Origin: Streptomyces sp. NBC_01439
GTDB taxonomy: Bacteria; Actinomycetota; Actinomycetes; Streptomycetales; Streptomycetaceae
Length of the DNA: 64,000 nucleotides
Assembly (NCBI RefSeq): GCF_036227605.1
Contig: NZ_CP109487.1
Location: 2,294,001-2,358,000 of the forward strand
Direction of reading: 5' to 3'
Part shown: piece after piece, positions 26,001-35,170 of the stretch
How positions within the stretch are numbered: the first letter of the stretch is position 1
Layout: each line of letters starts with the position of its first letter
The notes under the pieces: generated by a model
Told to the model about the DNA's origin: nothing
Databases searched by the model: none
Seen by the model: only the letters and a program-made list of their open reading frames with translations
Position numbers and translations under genes: made by a program

Positions 26001-27591
26001 CCGCGCCCCGCGGGCGGTACCGCGCGCCGGAGTTGTCCACGAGCCACTCGTGTGACAGCAGGCAGACGCTCCAGCCCGCTTCGATGACTCGCGCGGCCAG
26101 TTGCACCGTCACCTGCGGTGACCGCCTCTCGTCGCCCAAGAGGCCCCTCGCGTCATACACGTCGACTCGGGCCGGCGCGCTGGCCCCGTGGTTCTCCCAG
26201 TCCGACAGCACCTCCCGCCACCGGCCGTCCGGATCACGCATCGTCTGGGGCAGCGTGGACGGCACGTCGGCCAGGCGGGCGACCTCCTCCTCCGTCACGA
26301 CGCCCTCGAGTGCTTCGTCCTCCACGGCAAGGGAGTCGAGACGGAGCGGCCCCTTCCCCGGCACCTCCAGCAGCAGCTTCGCGGACACGAGCAGTCGGGC
26401 CTGGTCGAGCAGTCGGCGCTCCAATGCGGCGCCAGGGCCTTGGGCGTCACGGACGTCCCCGGGCAGCGGAACAGCGCCCCACGCATGGACTGGGTCCTGC
26501 CTGAACTGCCACAGAATGGCCGCCGTCCACAGATCGGCCACCAGCGGAACCAGCGCGGTGTTCCACGGGGTCTCGTCGAGCTTCTGCCGACTGGCGAGCG
26601 GGTCGAACTGGGCGCTCACCCAGAGGGCCGGCCCGATCTCCTCGACCGGCAGGCCGACATGGATCCGGCCGGGACCACCGTGTCCGAGCGACAGGGCGAC
26701 GGCGATCGTGGTGGTGGGTCCGGCGGCCTTGTGGGCCCTGGCGACTCCGGTCGGGCTCGGAACTGTGGTCCGGCACACCAGCCACCGGGGGCCGGCGTCG
26801 GCACGCGCGAGATGGGTCTCGACTTCGACCGGCCCACCGGCCTCGGTCTTGAATGCGGGTCCGGGCTCCCGGGTCAGGGCGAGCCGGCGTCGGACGTCGC
26901 CCCGAGCGTCGAGGTGCGTGACACCGGCCACCCGACCAAGGAACAGCAGCGCGCCGGCCGACCAGGAGTCGAGCCACTCGTCCACCGTCTCCGCGGCGAG
27001 GACGTCCTGCTCCAGAGGAATGCGGAGCACGGTCCAGGCTTCGTCGGCGAACCAGTCCGGCACGGCGAGCGGTTCGGCGACGGAAACGTACGGGTCCCCG
27101 ATGCGGACCCTGTAGTGGCCGTTGTGCACTTCCAAGTGGGGCGAGAGGGACTGTAGGGTCATCAGTCCGATTCCGAAACGCCCCGTCGACTCGGCTTGGT
27201 CGGCCTTGCTGGACAGCCACGGCAGAGCTAGGGCCACCACGTTGGGCAGCCGTACCGGGGCGCCGTTGTGGGCGACCAGTAGGTCCCGCTCCCTAGTGAG
27301 GACGCGTACGTCGGTGGCGCCGAGGTCCTCCGCGTTCTGGACGATCTCGGACAGGCCCTGCAGCCGGTCGCTCGACAGATTGCCCGCGTGGCCCCTGGTA
27401 CGGTCGAACGCATGGCGCACCAGCCCCGGCAGGGCCGCGAACAGCGCCCCCAGGTGCTCGACCGCCGCCTCGGTCGCTGCCCGCCCCTCCGGCTCCGGTA
27501 CGTCGTCCGCCTCCCTCATTCCCTCCTGGTCGAGGAGCCGTTCGGCAAACCGGCGGGCCCGTTCCACCGCCTCTGTGCTAGGCGTCGCCAT
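23047..27591 (-). CDS. Giant sacsin-type GHKL ATPase with DUF3883 (NO VEIN) C-terminus
   Basis: A 1514-residue protein, last gene of the leftward defence operon. The N terminus is an Hsp90/sacsin-like ATPase: LQGLSEIVQNAEDLGA (Glu82, Asn86; Mg/ATP N-box), VAHNG (106-110) and TGRFGIGLMTL (136-146; G2 box). About 1,200 residues without recognisable motifs follow. A basic linker leads to a C-terminal DUF3883-like domain with FYELKTYGG (Glu1432, Lys1434) and FFLVVVSGLEEG, a PD-(D/E)XK-related fold. Similar ATPase-DUF3883 proteins occur in phage-defence contexts. Its ATG overlaps the end of the PIWI gene by 14 bases, so the two are coupled. The earlier in-frame start inside the PIWI gene is less likely. 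Confidence 0.85.
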   Translation of the reverse strand: MATPSTEAVERARRFAERLLDQEGMREADDVPEPEGRAATEAAVEHLGALFAALPGLVRHAFDRTRGHAGNLSSDRLQGLSEIVQNAEDLGATDVRVLTRERDLLVAHNGAPVRLPNVVALALPWLSSKADQAESTGRFGIGLMTLQSLSPHLEVHNGHYRVRIGDPYVSVAEPLAVPDWFADEAWTVLRIPLEQDVLAAETVDEWLDSWSAGALLFLGRVAGVTHLDARGDVRRRLALTREPGPAFKTEAGGPVEVETHLARADAGPRWLVCRTTVPSPTGVARAHKAAGPTTTIAVALSLGHGGPGRIHVGLPVEEIGPALWVSAQFDPLASRQKLDETPWNTALVPLVADLWTAAILWQFRQDPVHAWGAVPLPGDVRDAQGPGAALERRLLDQARLLVSAKLLLEVPGKGPLRLDSLAVEDEALEGVVTEEEVARLADVPSTLPQTMRDPDGRWREVLSDWENHGASAPARVDVYDARGLLGDERRSPQVTVQLAARVIEAGWSVCLLSHEWLVDNSGARYRPRGAAPVMFSAAPRGLAVELGLAREIHPAFLADTDDARAVREWLGEKDVLLGDDDPAAVIRRIADFGSAGGSTVGLPLTDSQLMLLRDGFAHVPDKRREPWGRGVGLAVRLEGHRYTVDGEREDVKTAPARAYLPSGLDSAERDESFAFAARAASGPVWLKPRYAKVLQGGSIGALRFLRLLGAETAPRPRSHRGQRARFERGPGGLPARLASGPEARTKALDALLATYTLDDYDCPDLYSVATDIAKDDDPARRRRRAAALLHVLGRSWSRFSERAEVSAAFDYHSWQHRGRTAAFWLWQLRDVAWLDDRSGTPSSPFRLRTRTTGTVAVYGAGDAYFLHPEIQDQARRRTEVLRALEVVGDARTWDLVECLRRLRREEKDGAGPNAPAALIVYEALAERVAGRAASGVSGDMPFNEVLRAFTTGEGLVLTNSGWRPPAECLIGEPLFGAARAFAPTFPGGEAFWTRLGARRPTVDDAVKVIREMAQQDKRGRRDVPEGTTQSVVLETLKMLCDPAAVRPEELTAGRLGGLPLVTSKGWLSKRPVYAVEDPMVAEGLGREHAVWRPGAELEQFEPLAGALRLTWIGAEQLDVHGTTAASHDPDATELVRAAVTHLREDLQRNAPAVARSLDCSWEDLAALTVSVTPDLICRVELPGTSAEVAVDAAVDWAFGTLHVREPSAVNRPSAGGASIAARFPGHRREAALAWTAAYDRAEQGRTAVDLSLAEDRVRRDREAAAAERDRRLRGMQDEVDRRGRTNATRRRPPAGASPTTDDRRPVPPVIEPGRFPSVPAGQPTAVFRRLVDPSTLRLAVDGGTLTPPRSGAGPATGTAPRRGLSGLSQPRSGSAIPQQRTSVRPYTTVEQEKVALDLVRSALALDETELRDLRAQHGLGADAVDELARFYELKTYGGAEPDTIQLTPAEFRRAVASDDFFLVVVSGLEEGTAPVTVRIILEPLKHLPYRLSGNVLVSGIRGAQSLVYPFESTE

Positions 27592-30457
27592 GTACCTCGT
27601 CCTCGCTGTCCTCATCCGTGTCGAAGTCGAACGTGAGCTGGCCGGAGCCGTTGCGGACGACGGGCCCCGCGACCGGTCCCGCCGTCGGGTCCACCGTCTC
27701 CTCCTCGTCGTGCGGCAGCGCGTACTCGTCCGCGAGCCGCGCCAGGTGGAGGGCGAGCGGCAAGCCGAGCACGTCCCGGTAGTCGTCCTTGCAGATGCGC
27801 TGCTGGTGGACGAACGCGGCCCATGCCTCGGGGTCGTCGCCGGGCTGGAGGCAGGCCGGGGTGAGTTCCAGGAGTTCCGGGTTCCACGCGTTCGCCGTCG
27901 GCCGGTGGGCGCTCCGGCCGACGGGGTTGACGTGAGGGGTCAGCTTCGCGTCGTCGTTCGTCAGCTTCGTCTGCGTGCTCGCCTTGTCCGCAGTGCTGTA
28001 GAAGACACGGCCGGGAGCTCCGGGCTCGTGGGGCACCCACAGTCCCATGCCGAAGCCGCCCCGCTGTTGCCCGGCGAGATCGGCCTCGCGCTCCTCCCTC
28101 TCCGCCCACCACTGTGGCGTCTCATCACGGCCGCTGTCGGCGACCCTGACGACCCTGAGGTGCTTGCCGTAAAGACCGATCCGTTGCGCAGGACCGCCGT
28201 CTAGCCCGATCCGGTCGGCCTCCAGCCCGCCGTTGGTGAGCCACGACCAGCGCTTGCGCACGTCCTGTGCGTGGGCAAGGAGCAGGGTCGGCTTACCGCG
28301 CAGGCTCGCCAGGGTCCTCCTGATGAAGGCCGCGGTGACGGCCGACTGTTGTGCCGAGGTCCTCAGGTCGCTCCCGCGCACTCGTCCGGTCAGGGTCCGC
28401 AGCAGGTCCGGGTAGGGCATCCACTCCGATGCGTCCGCGGTGCGCCCCAGGACGCACGGTGCGTCCGGGCGGAGCAGCACCGCGATCGGTGTGAACTGTG
28501 CCTTGCCCGTGGGGCCGTCGACCCGGCGCTCCACCAGGTGGAAGGCGACCTGGTTCAGTCCGGGAGGAATGCGGTCGCCGAGCGTGTGCCGGGGCACGAG
28601 GCGCATCCCGGTCTGGCGGAGCCCGTCCGCCCAGGCCGCTTCGGCCCGCAGGACGGCGTCCTTCTCGGCGTCGGCCTTGTCCATGGTGGTGTCCAGGGGC
28701 CGGATGAACTGGGTGACCAGGCCGGCGTCCGCGCACCCGAGCCTGATCGCGTGCTTGGGGTCGGTGCGCCTCGCGGGGCCCTGGAACGCTTCGCTTCCTT
28801 CCAACTCGACGAGGGCGATCCGCGCCCCGGACACCCGCGCCCGGAGGCGGACCATCGTCTCGGCCACCCGTCCGCGCCGCTCGCGGATGGCTCGGTCGTG
28901 CTCCTGTCCCGCGCGCGGTGCCGGGCCCTCCGTACCGAGAGGGGATCCCAGCTCACCGAGCGGGTGGGCGTGGAGCCGTACGGTGAGGTCCCCGGCCTCC
29001 CACACCCATGTCTCCGGTCCCTGTTCACATCGGAATTCCTTGAGACCGAGTGCGCCCTCCGCGATTGCCGCGAGCCGGTCCCGCTGGTCATCGGTCTGGT
29101 GGAGCAGGAGGCCGACGAGGTCGTCACCGTCCAGCGTCGAGGCGAGTGCCGCGCGGCGCACCCGTGCGTTCTCCGCCGCCGTCCGTTCCGTCCGTTCCAG
29201 GACGGCGGCGAGCTCTTCGGCCGTGGCGTTCTTGGGCATGGCGGGCCGCTTCGTGAGCTGCCTGACGGGCGGGCGTCCGTACCGACTCCGCCGGAGCTTC
29301 GGGGCGGGGACGAAATCGGGGGCCAACGCCCGCTCTGCCCACTCGATGAGGCGGCGGCGTTCGCTGGGCATGAGCCCGGTTCCGATGGGGTGCCTGCCCA
29401 TGGCGGCCTGATGGCCAACCGCCAGTCCGATGCCGTCCCTTCCGTGTCCCGTCCAGTGGTCGGCCTCTTTCACCAGCCGATCGACCGAAGGGAGACCGTC
29501 GAGCGCTGCAACCGCCGCGAGCATGCCGCCGGGTCCGCCCTGCCGCCAGTCCGTGGTGCCGTTGCGCCACTGCAGCATGGCTACCGACAGCCGCTGGGAT
29601 ACCGGCCCGTCCGGCACGAGCGGGTTCTCCGGCAGCAAGTAGACCGAAACGCCCTTGCGGGCGGGCATCCAGACCTTTCCGGTGACGAACCGGCGGATCC
29701 CCGCGCTGAGATGGATCCGTGGCACCGGCGAGAAGGGAACGGTGCGTACGCCGACGCGGATGGTGGCCGCGTAGTAGGACGGCTTCTGCTCGCCGCCCCT
29801 GCCCGCGGGCCGGTACTCGATCGGCGGCCACGACATCAGTTCCGCGCTGCTGTTCCCTGCGTCGTAGCCGCCACTGGCGCCGGCGACCTGGTGGAACGTG
29901 AGCTGCTGGCCACCGTGCTCGTAGGCACCTTCACGGGCGATGCGTGCGGCCAGTTCGTCGGGGAGTAGCCGGTATGCCAAACGGGCGGGCACGGCGGTGC
30001 CGCCGGGAGACGGCTGCTGCTCGATCAAGTCGACGGTGTCTGCCCGCCAGGCCAGGGTTCCGGTGTCCAAGTCACGGAAGCACTCCATGAGCAGACGCCG
30101 TGCGGCCGGGTCTTCGGGATCGCGGATGAGGCTCCTGAGCCACGTGGCGGCGTAGAGGTTGGCCACCGCGGCGGGGAGCGGCTCGGCGCAGTAGAGCCAG
30201 GGGGTGTCCGCTCCGAAGGTGGCGTTGGAGGCGACGGTGACGACGTCCGGGGCGGTGGCACGGATCAGCTGGTTGATCTCCCAGGTGGGGATGCGACGCG
30301 GACCGGACCATCGGCCCTCCGGCCGGCCGTGGTCACGCAGTCGGCCGAGCGGCTCCTCCCAGTGGGCGGGCAGCGAGAGGGTATGCCGTAGGACGGTGAA
30401 CGGCCCCTGTGCCGGATCGGGCACATACGAGGCGGTCCGGACGTGCTGGTACGCCAT
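27578..30457 (-). CDS. Prokaryotic PIWI-RE protein (Argonaute-related)
   Basis: A 959-residue protein that matches the PIWI-RE family described by Burroughs, Iyer and Aravind: a long N-terminal region (DUF3962-like) followed by a MID-like part and an RNase H-fold PIWI domain with characteristic Arg and Glu residues. Visible landmarks are AWRADTVDLIEQ (about 150), RIALVELEGSEAF (about 566), HLRVVRVADSGRDETPQWWA (about 780), and the family-typical end DVLGLPLALHLARLADEYAL (about 905) before an acidic tail. Such proteins are thought to bind a guide-target duplex or R-loop and act with the helicase and nuclease encoded just upstream. GAGGAG precedes the ATG; 62 bases separate it from the helicase gene. 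Confidence 0.8.
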   Translation of the reverse strand: MAYQHVRTASYVPDPAQGPFTVLRHTLSLPAHWEEPLGRLRDHGRPEGRWSGPRRIPTWEINQLIRATAPDVVTVASNATFGADTPWLYCAEPLPAAVANLYAATWLRSLIRDPEDPAARRLLMECFRDLDTGTLAWRADTVDLIEQQPSPGGTAVPARLAYRLLPDELAARIAREGAYEHGGQQLTFHQVAGASGGYDAGNSSAELMSWPPIEYRPAGRGGEQKPSYYAATIRVGVRTVPFSPVPRIHLSAGIRRFVTGKVWMPARKGVSVYLLPENPLVPDGPVSQRLSVAMLQWRNGTTDWRQGGPGGMLAAVAALDGLPSVDRLVKEADHWTGHGRDGIGLAVGHQAAMGRHPIGTGLMPSERRRLIEWAERALAPDFVPAPKLRRSRYGRPPVRQLTKRPAMPKNATAEELAAVLERTERTAAENARVRRAALASTLDGDDLVGLLLHQTDDQRDRLAAIAEGALGLKEFRCEQGPETWVWEAGDLTVRLHAHPLGELGSPLGTEGPAPRAGQEHDRAIRERRGRVAETMVRLRARVSGARIALVELEGSEAFQGPARRTDPKHAIRLGCADAGLVTQFIRPLDTTMDKADAEKDAVLRAEAAWADGLRQTGMRLVPRHTLGDRIPPGLNQVAFHLVERRVDGPTGKAQFTPIAVLLRPDAPCVLGRTADASEWMPYPDLLRTLTGRVRGSDLRTSAQQSAVTAAFIRRTLASLRGKPTLLLAHAQDVRKRWSWLTNGGLEADRIGLDGGPAQRIGLYGKHLRVVRVADSGRDETPQWWAEREEREADLAGQQRGGFGMGLWVPHEPGAPGRVFYSTADKASTQTKLTNDDAKLTPHVNPVGRSAHRPTANAWNPELLELTPACLQPGDDPEAWAAFVHQQRICKDDYRDVLGLPLALHLARLADEYALPHDEEETVDPTAGPVAGPVVRNGSGQLTFDFDTDEDSEDEVHGDA

Positions 30458-30519
30458 GCTGTGGGTCTCCTCAGATCGGAGGGAGGTACGAGAGCGGGAA
30501 GGGGGCGGGCAGAGCGGCC

Positions 30520-33500
30520 TCAGCCCATGCCGACCAGGGCTCGATAGAGCGGCTCGTAGAGTTCACGGACGAGCGACTTGTCGATCGGGGTGGGTTCCGG
30601 CGGGGCCTCGGCGCCGTGAACCACGACGTCGGACTCGTCGAAGTAGGGGGCCAGTACGGCGCGCATGCTCGCCAACAGACTGGTGTCCGGTGTGTCGACG
30701 GCCTCGAATCCTGCCTCGCGGGGTGAGAAGGCAGCGTCCACGAAGGCCACCCTGGCGGGTACTCCACCGCGTACGAGACGGCCGATCACCTGCCACATCA
30801 CGACCAGCTGGTCCCATGTGAAGGCGACCTTTTCCTCGTCCCGAAGGCTGGACCAGGCCAGTCGGCGGGTCAGGTACCGGTTCCACTGGCGACGGGCGCG
30901 ACTGCGGAAGCCGATGGCGGCCTGGTGCGGTGTCGCCGCCGCGAGCGTCGCCTGCGTGAAGACCCGCCCGGTGTCGCGGAGCTGGCGTACCGCCCAGTCG
31001 TTGATCGACTGGATGGCGAGGGCGATGTCGTCGGGCCGGGGGTGCGGGCGGGCCAGGAAGTAGACGCTGCCGATGGCCGCCTTGCCCGTGCTCAGCACGA
31101 TGTTGTGTCCTCGTTCGACCGCGAGCAGAGGCGCCACCAGGAGCTCACCGCCCACCTTCGCGAAGGAACGCACATCACCTCGGGTCAGGGTGCGCACAGC
31201 GGGATCCTCCGGCAGCCGGGCCCAAGCGGTATCGACGTCCGCGTCGTCCGAGACCAGCTGCACGACCCGGCCGTTCCACTCGGGCACGCCGTTGAGGTAC
31301 TCGGCCGCGCGCCGCGCTTCGTCGTAGCTGCCGACGAGCAGCAGGATGCGCCGTCGGTCCTGGTCGGGGATCTCGTCCAGCTCGGTGTCGAGCATGCTCG
31401 ACGCGCCGGGCAGGCTGCGGTCCGGGACCGCGAGCTGCCGGAGCATCTCGACGAGCGCCTGGGGCCGCTCCTGCGGACGACAGCCCGACAGCCTCAAGGG
31501 CCGCGGCCCTTCGCTCCCCGGCCAGTGGAGGAATTCCTTGCGGAACTCGGTGCCGAGGACGGCCTCGACTTCCTCGTCGCGCGGTCGGAGCACGGCCCCC
31601 ACCTCGGCGTGCAGGTGGTACCGGCTGGAGGTGCCGGCCCAGCTGGTCGCGGACATGAGCAGCACGTGGGGGGCGGGTCGGCCGTCCACCCTGCACAGGT
31701 CGCCCATCCGCATGAGGAGTTCGCGGCCCACCCCGTTGCAGTGGAAGAAGCGCAGCTCACCGCTGCGGTCGCCGTCACGCTCCGGGTCCGTGAGACGGAA
31801 CTGGAAGCCGAGGACGTTGCCCATCGGCGATTCGGGGATGACCGCCTCGTAGTCCTTGGGAGGCCTGCGGGAGAGGACGTTCGAGGCGTTCTCCAGGTGG
31901 AGTGCGGCCTCGACCCGCGGCCAAAGGATGGTCATGAAGTCGAGTCGGCTGTGGAGCGCGGCGAGGAGCAAGGTGAACTCGAAGCGCCGGGCCTGTACGT
32001 CGATCCGGTCGAGGACTCCGGAGTCGTGACCCACCACGGAGGTGAGGGCGGATCGGAGCCGTTCGCGGGTGCGGGCCCCCTGGGGGGCGTGGAGCAGTTC
32101 GAGGGTCAGGTGGACGAAGGTGTTGACCAGAGGGGTCACCTGGTCGTCGTCGCCGGTGATCTCGTGTTCGTGCAGGGGGTCGTCCCGGAAACGGAGCAAC
32201 GCCTCGTCCAGCAGCCGTGCTGCGGGCGGCGGCTGATCTCCCGCGTTCCGGCCCGGGAACCAGCTGTCGATCAGCAGGTTGTGCAGGGTGAACGCGCTGA
32301 AGTAGTCCACGCTGATCCATTGCCGTAGCTCTCCGTCCTTGACCAGGAGGGAGTAGAGCCGGTCGGTTGCGGCGCTCACGGTGTTTACGGCGTTCGTCCA
32401 GTCGTCGACGTCGCGCTCGGACAGCTGGAGGCGGCCGTCTCGGGCCATCTGCTGGAACTTGTGCACGGCGACCTCGTCGAACCAGGAGTTCGGATAGGTG
32501 CCGACGAGGGTGCTTGCCGGGGCGAACACCGTGTCGAGCTGCATCTGCACGCGGTCCGCTTCGTCGACGATGATGAGGTCGCTGAGTCGGCAGGCGAGTT
32601 CCAAGTAGCGGATCTGCTCATCGTGCTGGTGCTGGGGAACAGCACTGTGGACCAGCCCGGCGGGGGTCGCGACCCATACGCGGGCGTCGACGAGGTCCCG
32701 GGCGCCACGGTGTCTCGGGCAGCGGTTCCACAACGGGCACAGTCGCCTCTGGGGATTGGTGCGCGGCCTCCGGACTGCCGGACTCTCCGCTTCCAACAAC
32801 GGATCATCAGGGGTCTCTTCCTGGTCCACGGCCGGGTACAGCCCGAGGCACGGGGCTTCCCTGATGCCGAGGGGCCTGCGTGCCTCCATGCCCCGCAGCA
32901 CGTCCACGGGGCAGGCGCTGCTCAGGTACGCGAAGCCGGAGTGGTCGTGCCCCAACATGGTGTCGGCGCCCGCCACCGCGGCACGGCGGTGCAGCCGTCC
33001 GATGTTCCGTTCTCGCGTGGAGTGGCCGAGGACGGGTGCGGCCGGTACCCCCAGCCGGTTGAACAGCTCCACGACGGCCAGGGCTTCGGCCACGTCGCCG
33101 ACCACCAGCGTGACGCGGCGCGACGTGTGGGTGACCAGGTGGAAGGTGAGGATGTCGCGAAGTGTCGATTTGCCCGCACCGACCATGCCGACCATGTGGA
33201 GCAGCTGGTCGATCCTCAAGCGTTCGCCCCGGGCGAAGCGGCCGAGGGCCTCGTCCCGAACGAGAAGCCGGACACGGCTCAGTCGATCGCACCATCCGTT
33301 TCGGGAACCGTCGGCGGCCTCCTCGGCCCCGTCCATGGCTTCGGCGGCCGTCTCGAGTTCCCTCCAGGTGACGTCGATGGGTTCCCCGAGCCCGGCGGGC
33401 AGCGCGTCCAGGGCGTGCGACCTGGGCAGGGCACCGGGCAGCAGGTCGTCGGTGATCTGGACCGAGTGGATCCGGTCCTGGGCCCGGAAGGTGTGCTCGC

Positions 33501-33969
33501 CCGCCTCGGCGAGCGGGAGACGGCGGGTCGCGAACTCGGGCCCGGAGGTGAGCAGTTCCTCGAACACCTCGAAGCGGCGCGTCGCCCGGGCCGGTACGCG
33601 TCGGTGCGGCACCGCATCGACGCCCGCCAGGTCGTATCCGCGCAGCTGCTGCGGCACGCGCAGGTACGCCTCCAGCGCCTCTGCCCAGGCGTGTCCGCGT
33701 CTGAGGACCCACAGGTGGTGGCGTGCGCGCAGAATGCGCAGCCGCTGTTCGTCGGAGCGCACGTCCCCGAACGCCTCGCTGTAGGGGTATCCCCCGAGCA
33801 GTGGCCACACGTCGATCGCGGCGCGCGTGGGCGCCACGCTCTGCAGCAGGTACAGACCCAGCTCAACGTCGAGGAGATCGGCGGCCCGGAACGAACCGAG
33901 ACCGTCCGGCCATACGTCGGTGAGTTGGCGGGGCGAGCAACGACGGTGCCAGCCGCTGCGATCACGCAT
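30520..33969 (-). CDS. DinG/XPD-like superfamily 2 helicase of the pPIWI-RE island
   Basis: An 1149-residue helicase. After ~250 residues of a specific N-terminal domain come Walker A GMVGAGKSTL (264-269), four Cys (353, 374, 411, 417) placed between motifs I and II as in the Fe-S cluster of XPD/DinG, LIIVDEADRV (DEAD 469-472), and motif VI MWQVIGRLVRGG near residue 1075. It would unwind DNA or remove strands for the PIWI-RE protein. The start at 33969 is chosen because it overlaps the endonuclease stop by 8 bases and homology begins there; a longer frame runs into the previous gene. Confidence 0.85.
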   Translation of the reverse strand: MRDRSGWHRRCSPRQLTDVWPDGLGSFRAADLLDVELGLYLLQSVAPTRAAIDVWPLLGGYPYSEAFGDVRSDEQRLRILRARHHLWVLRRGHAWAEALEAYLRVPQQLRGYDLAGVDAVPHRRVPARATRRFEVFEELLTSGPEFATRRLPLAEAGEHTFRAQDRIHSVQITDDLLPGALPRSHALDALPAGLGEPIDVTWRELETAAEAMDGAEEAADGSRNGWCDRLSRVRLLVRDEALGRFARGERLRIDQLLHMVGMVGAGKSTLRDILTFHLVTHTSRRVTLVVGDVAEALAVVELFNRLGVPAAPVLGHSTRERNIGRLHRRAAVAGADTMLGHDHSGFAYLSSACPVDVLRGMEARRPLGIREAPCLGLYPAVDQEETPDDPLLEAESPAVRRPRTNPQRRLCPLWNRCPRHRGARDLVDARVWVATPAGLVHSAVPQHQHDEQIRYLELACRLSDLIIVDEADRVQMQLDTVFAPASTLVGTYPNSWFDEVAVHKFQQMARDGRLQLSERDVDDWTNAVNTVSAATDRLYSLLVKDGELRQWISVDYFSAFTLHNLLIDSWFPGRNAGDQPPPAARLLDEALLRFRDDPLHEHEITGDDDQVTPLVNTFVHLTLELLHAPQGARTRERLRSALTSVVGHDSGVLDRIDVQARRFEFTLLLAALHSRLDFMTILWPRVEAALHLENASNVLSRRPPKDYEAVIPESPMGNVLGFQFRLTDPERDGDRSGELRFFHCNGVGRELLMRMGDLCRVDGRPAPHVLLMSATSWAGTSSRYHLHAEVGAVLRPRDEEVEAVLGTEFRKEFLHWPGSEGPRPLRLSGCRPQERPQALVEMLRQLAVPDRSLPGASSMLDTELDEIPDQDRRRILLLVGSYDEARRAAEYLNGVPEWNGRVVQLVSDDADVDTAWARLPEDPAVRTLTRGDVRSFAKVGGELLVAPLLAVERGHNIVLSTGKAAIGSVYFLARPHPRPDDIALAIQSINDWAVRQLRDTGRVFTQATLAAATPHQAAIGFRSRARRQWNRYLTRRLAWSSLRDEEKVAFTWDQLVVMWQVIGRLVRGGVPARVAFVDAAFSPREAGFEAVDTPDTSLLASMRAVLAPYFDESDVVVHGAEAPPEPTPIDKSLVRELYEPLYRALVGMG

Positions 33970-35170
33970 GGCGGTCTCCTTCGGAGCGGGGGAACGCGAT
34001 TTCCGTCCGGCCGGCGACCCGCCCGGTGATCTGCTCGGCCACGAGACGCAGGAAGGTCCGGTCGTCGAGCAGGGTGATGCACCCCATGAGCCCCTCCGGG
34101 AGGTTCCGGCGGAACTGTCGTCCGTACGCCTCGTTCTCGCGGAACCGATAGCGGGGCACGACCACGAAGGCACGGTCGAAGGGCGGTTCGGTCCGGAACG
34201 GGGTGAGCGTGCGAGCGAGCAGGACGGGGTTGACCCGGTCCTTGACGTCCACGGCCCAGTACCGGCCACCGGGCAACGGGACGCGCAGGTCGTACGCGTC
34301 GAACTGGGGCCACATCTCGGAGTCGATTCCGAAGCGTCTTTTGAGGGCCACCCCGATGTCGTTCTCGGCCAGGCCCGGGCTGGTGACGAACATCCGCAGC
34401 GGGCGACTGAGCTGGTACAGCCCGCTGCGGTCGGAGCGTACGGGGACCGCGGTGGCGGCCGTGGCGTCACGGCGGCAGCGGTCCAGCTCACAGCGGTGAC
34501 CGCCACCGGGCAGCGGCACCATCAGGCAGCGGCAGCGGCCGCACTGCCGGTAGCCGCCGCCGTCGCTCCGATACGTGACGGGAACGGGTTCGTAGCACTG
34601 CCTGATGACGTGGTGGAGCAGAAGTCCGCACTCCGGGTCCCCACCGAGCAGCGCGAGCTCCGCTCCGGTGAGCACGGGCCGAGAGATCAGCAGGGACCGG
34701 AAGGCGGTATATGCCTCAGGCGCGCCTGCGGCCCGGCACACGGTGAGGGCCTCCAGCATGCGCTGGTTCTCGAAGATCTCGGCGGCGGGGTCCGCCGCGT
34801 CGACCTGCCATTCGAGGCAGAGTTGGTGCGGCAGCCTCGTCTGGGGATCCACGAGCGTACCGGCAGCCCCACGCGCTTCGGGAGGCAGCTTCAGCGGCCA
34901 TTGCCTCAACGGTCGTTCGCACGCCCAGCGCACCATCCCGGGGACGCTGCCGGGCGGTTCGACTTCGCTCCGCAGGCAGTGCAGGACCAGACGGTTGTAC
35001 GCGTTCTGAACCTTGGCCGGATAGACGGGGTGGGACACGCCGCGCTGCCGGGAGAGACGGACCAAGGCACTGGCGACCTCCCGGAGCAGGGATTCGTCCG
35101 ATCCCACGACGGGTCGGGGCGATGGGGCGGATCGGATGACCTCGGCACTCCGTGTGGTCTGTGTGCTCAT
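33962..35170 (-). CDS. pPIWI-RE-associated restriction endonuclease
   Basis: A 402-residue nuclease, the third member of the known pPIWI-RE three-gene island. The C-terminal PD-(D/E)XK domain has FDAYDLRVPL (Asp291/Asp294) and WAVDVKD (Asp308, Lys310). In the middle is a zinc-ribbon-like segment CGRCRCLMVPLPGGGHRCEL followed by another Cys. The N-terminal ~200 residues are helical and specific. It would cut DNA brought by the helicase and the PIWI-RE protein. Its ATG overlaps the stop of the RecB-like gene (ATGA) and its stop overlaps the helicase start, so the three are tightly coupled. Confidence 0.8.
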   Translation of the reverse strand: MSTQTTRSAEVIRSAPSPRPVVGSDESLLREVASALVRLSRQRGVSHPVYPAKVQNAYNRLVLHCLRSEVEPPGSVPGMVRWACERPLRQWPLKLPPEARGAAGTLVDPQTRLPHQLCLEWQVDAADPAAEIFENQRMLEALTVCRAAGAPEAYTAFRSLLISRPVLTGAELALLGGDPECGLLLHHVIRQCYEPVPVTYRSDGGGYRQCGRCRCLMVPLPGGGHRCELDRCRRDATAATAVPVRSDRSGLYQLSRPLRMFVTSPGLAENDIGVALKRRFGIDSEMWPQFDAYDLRVPLPGGRYWAVDVKDRVNPVLLARTLTPFRTEPPFDRAFVVVPRYRFRENEAYGRQFRRNLPEGLMGCITLLDDRTFLRLVAEQITGRVAGRTEIAFPRSEGDRHA

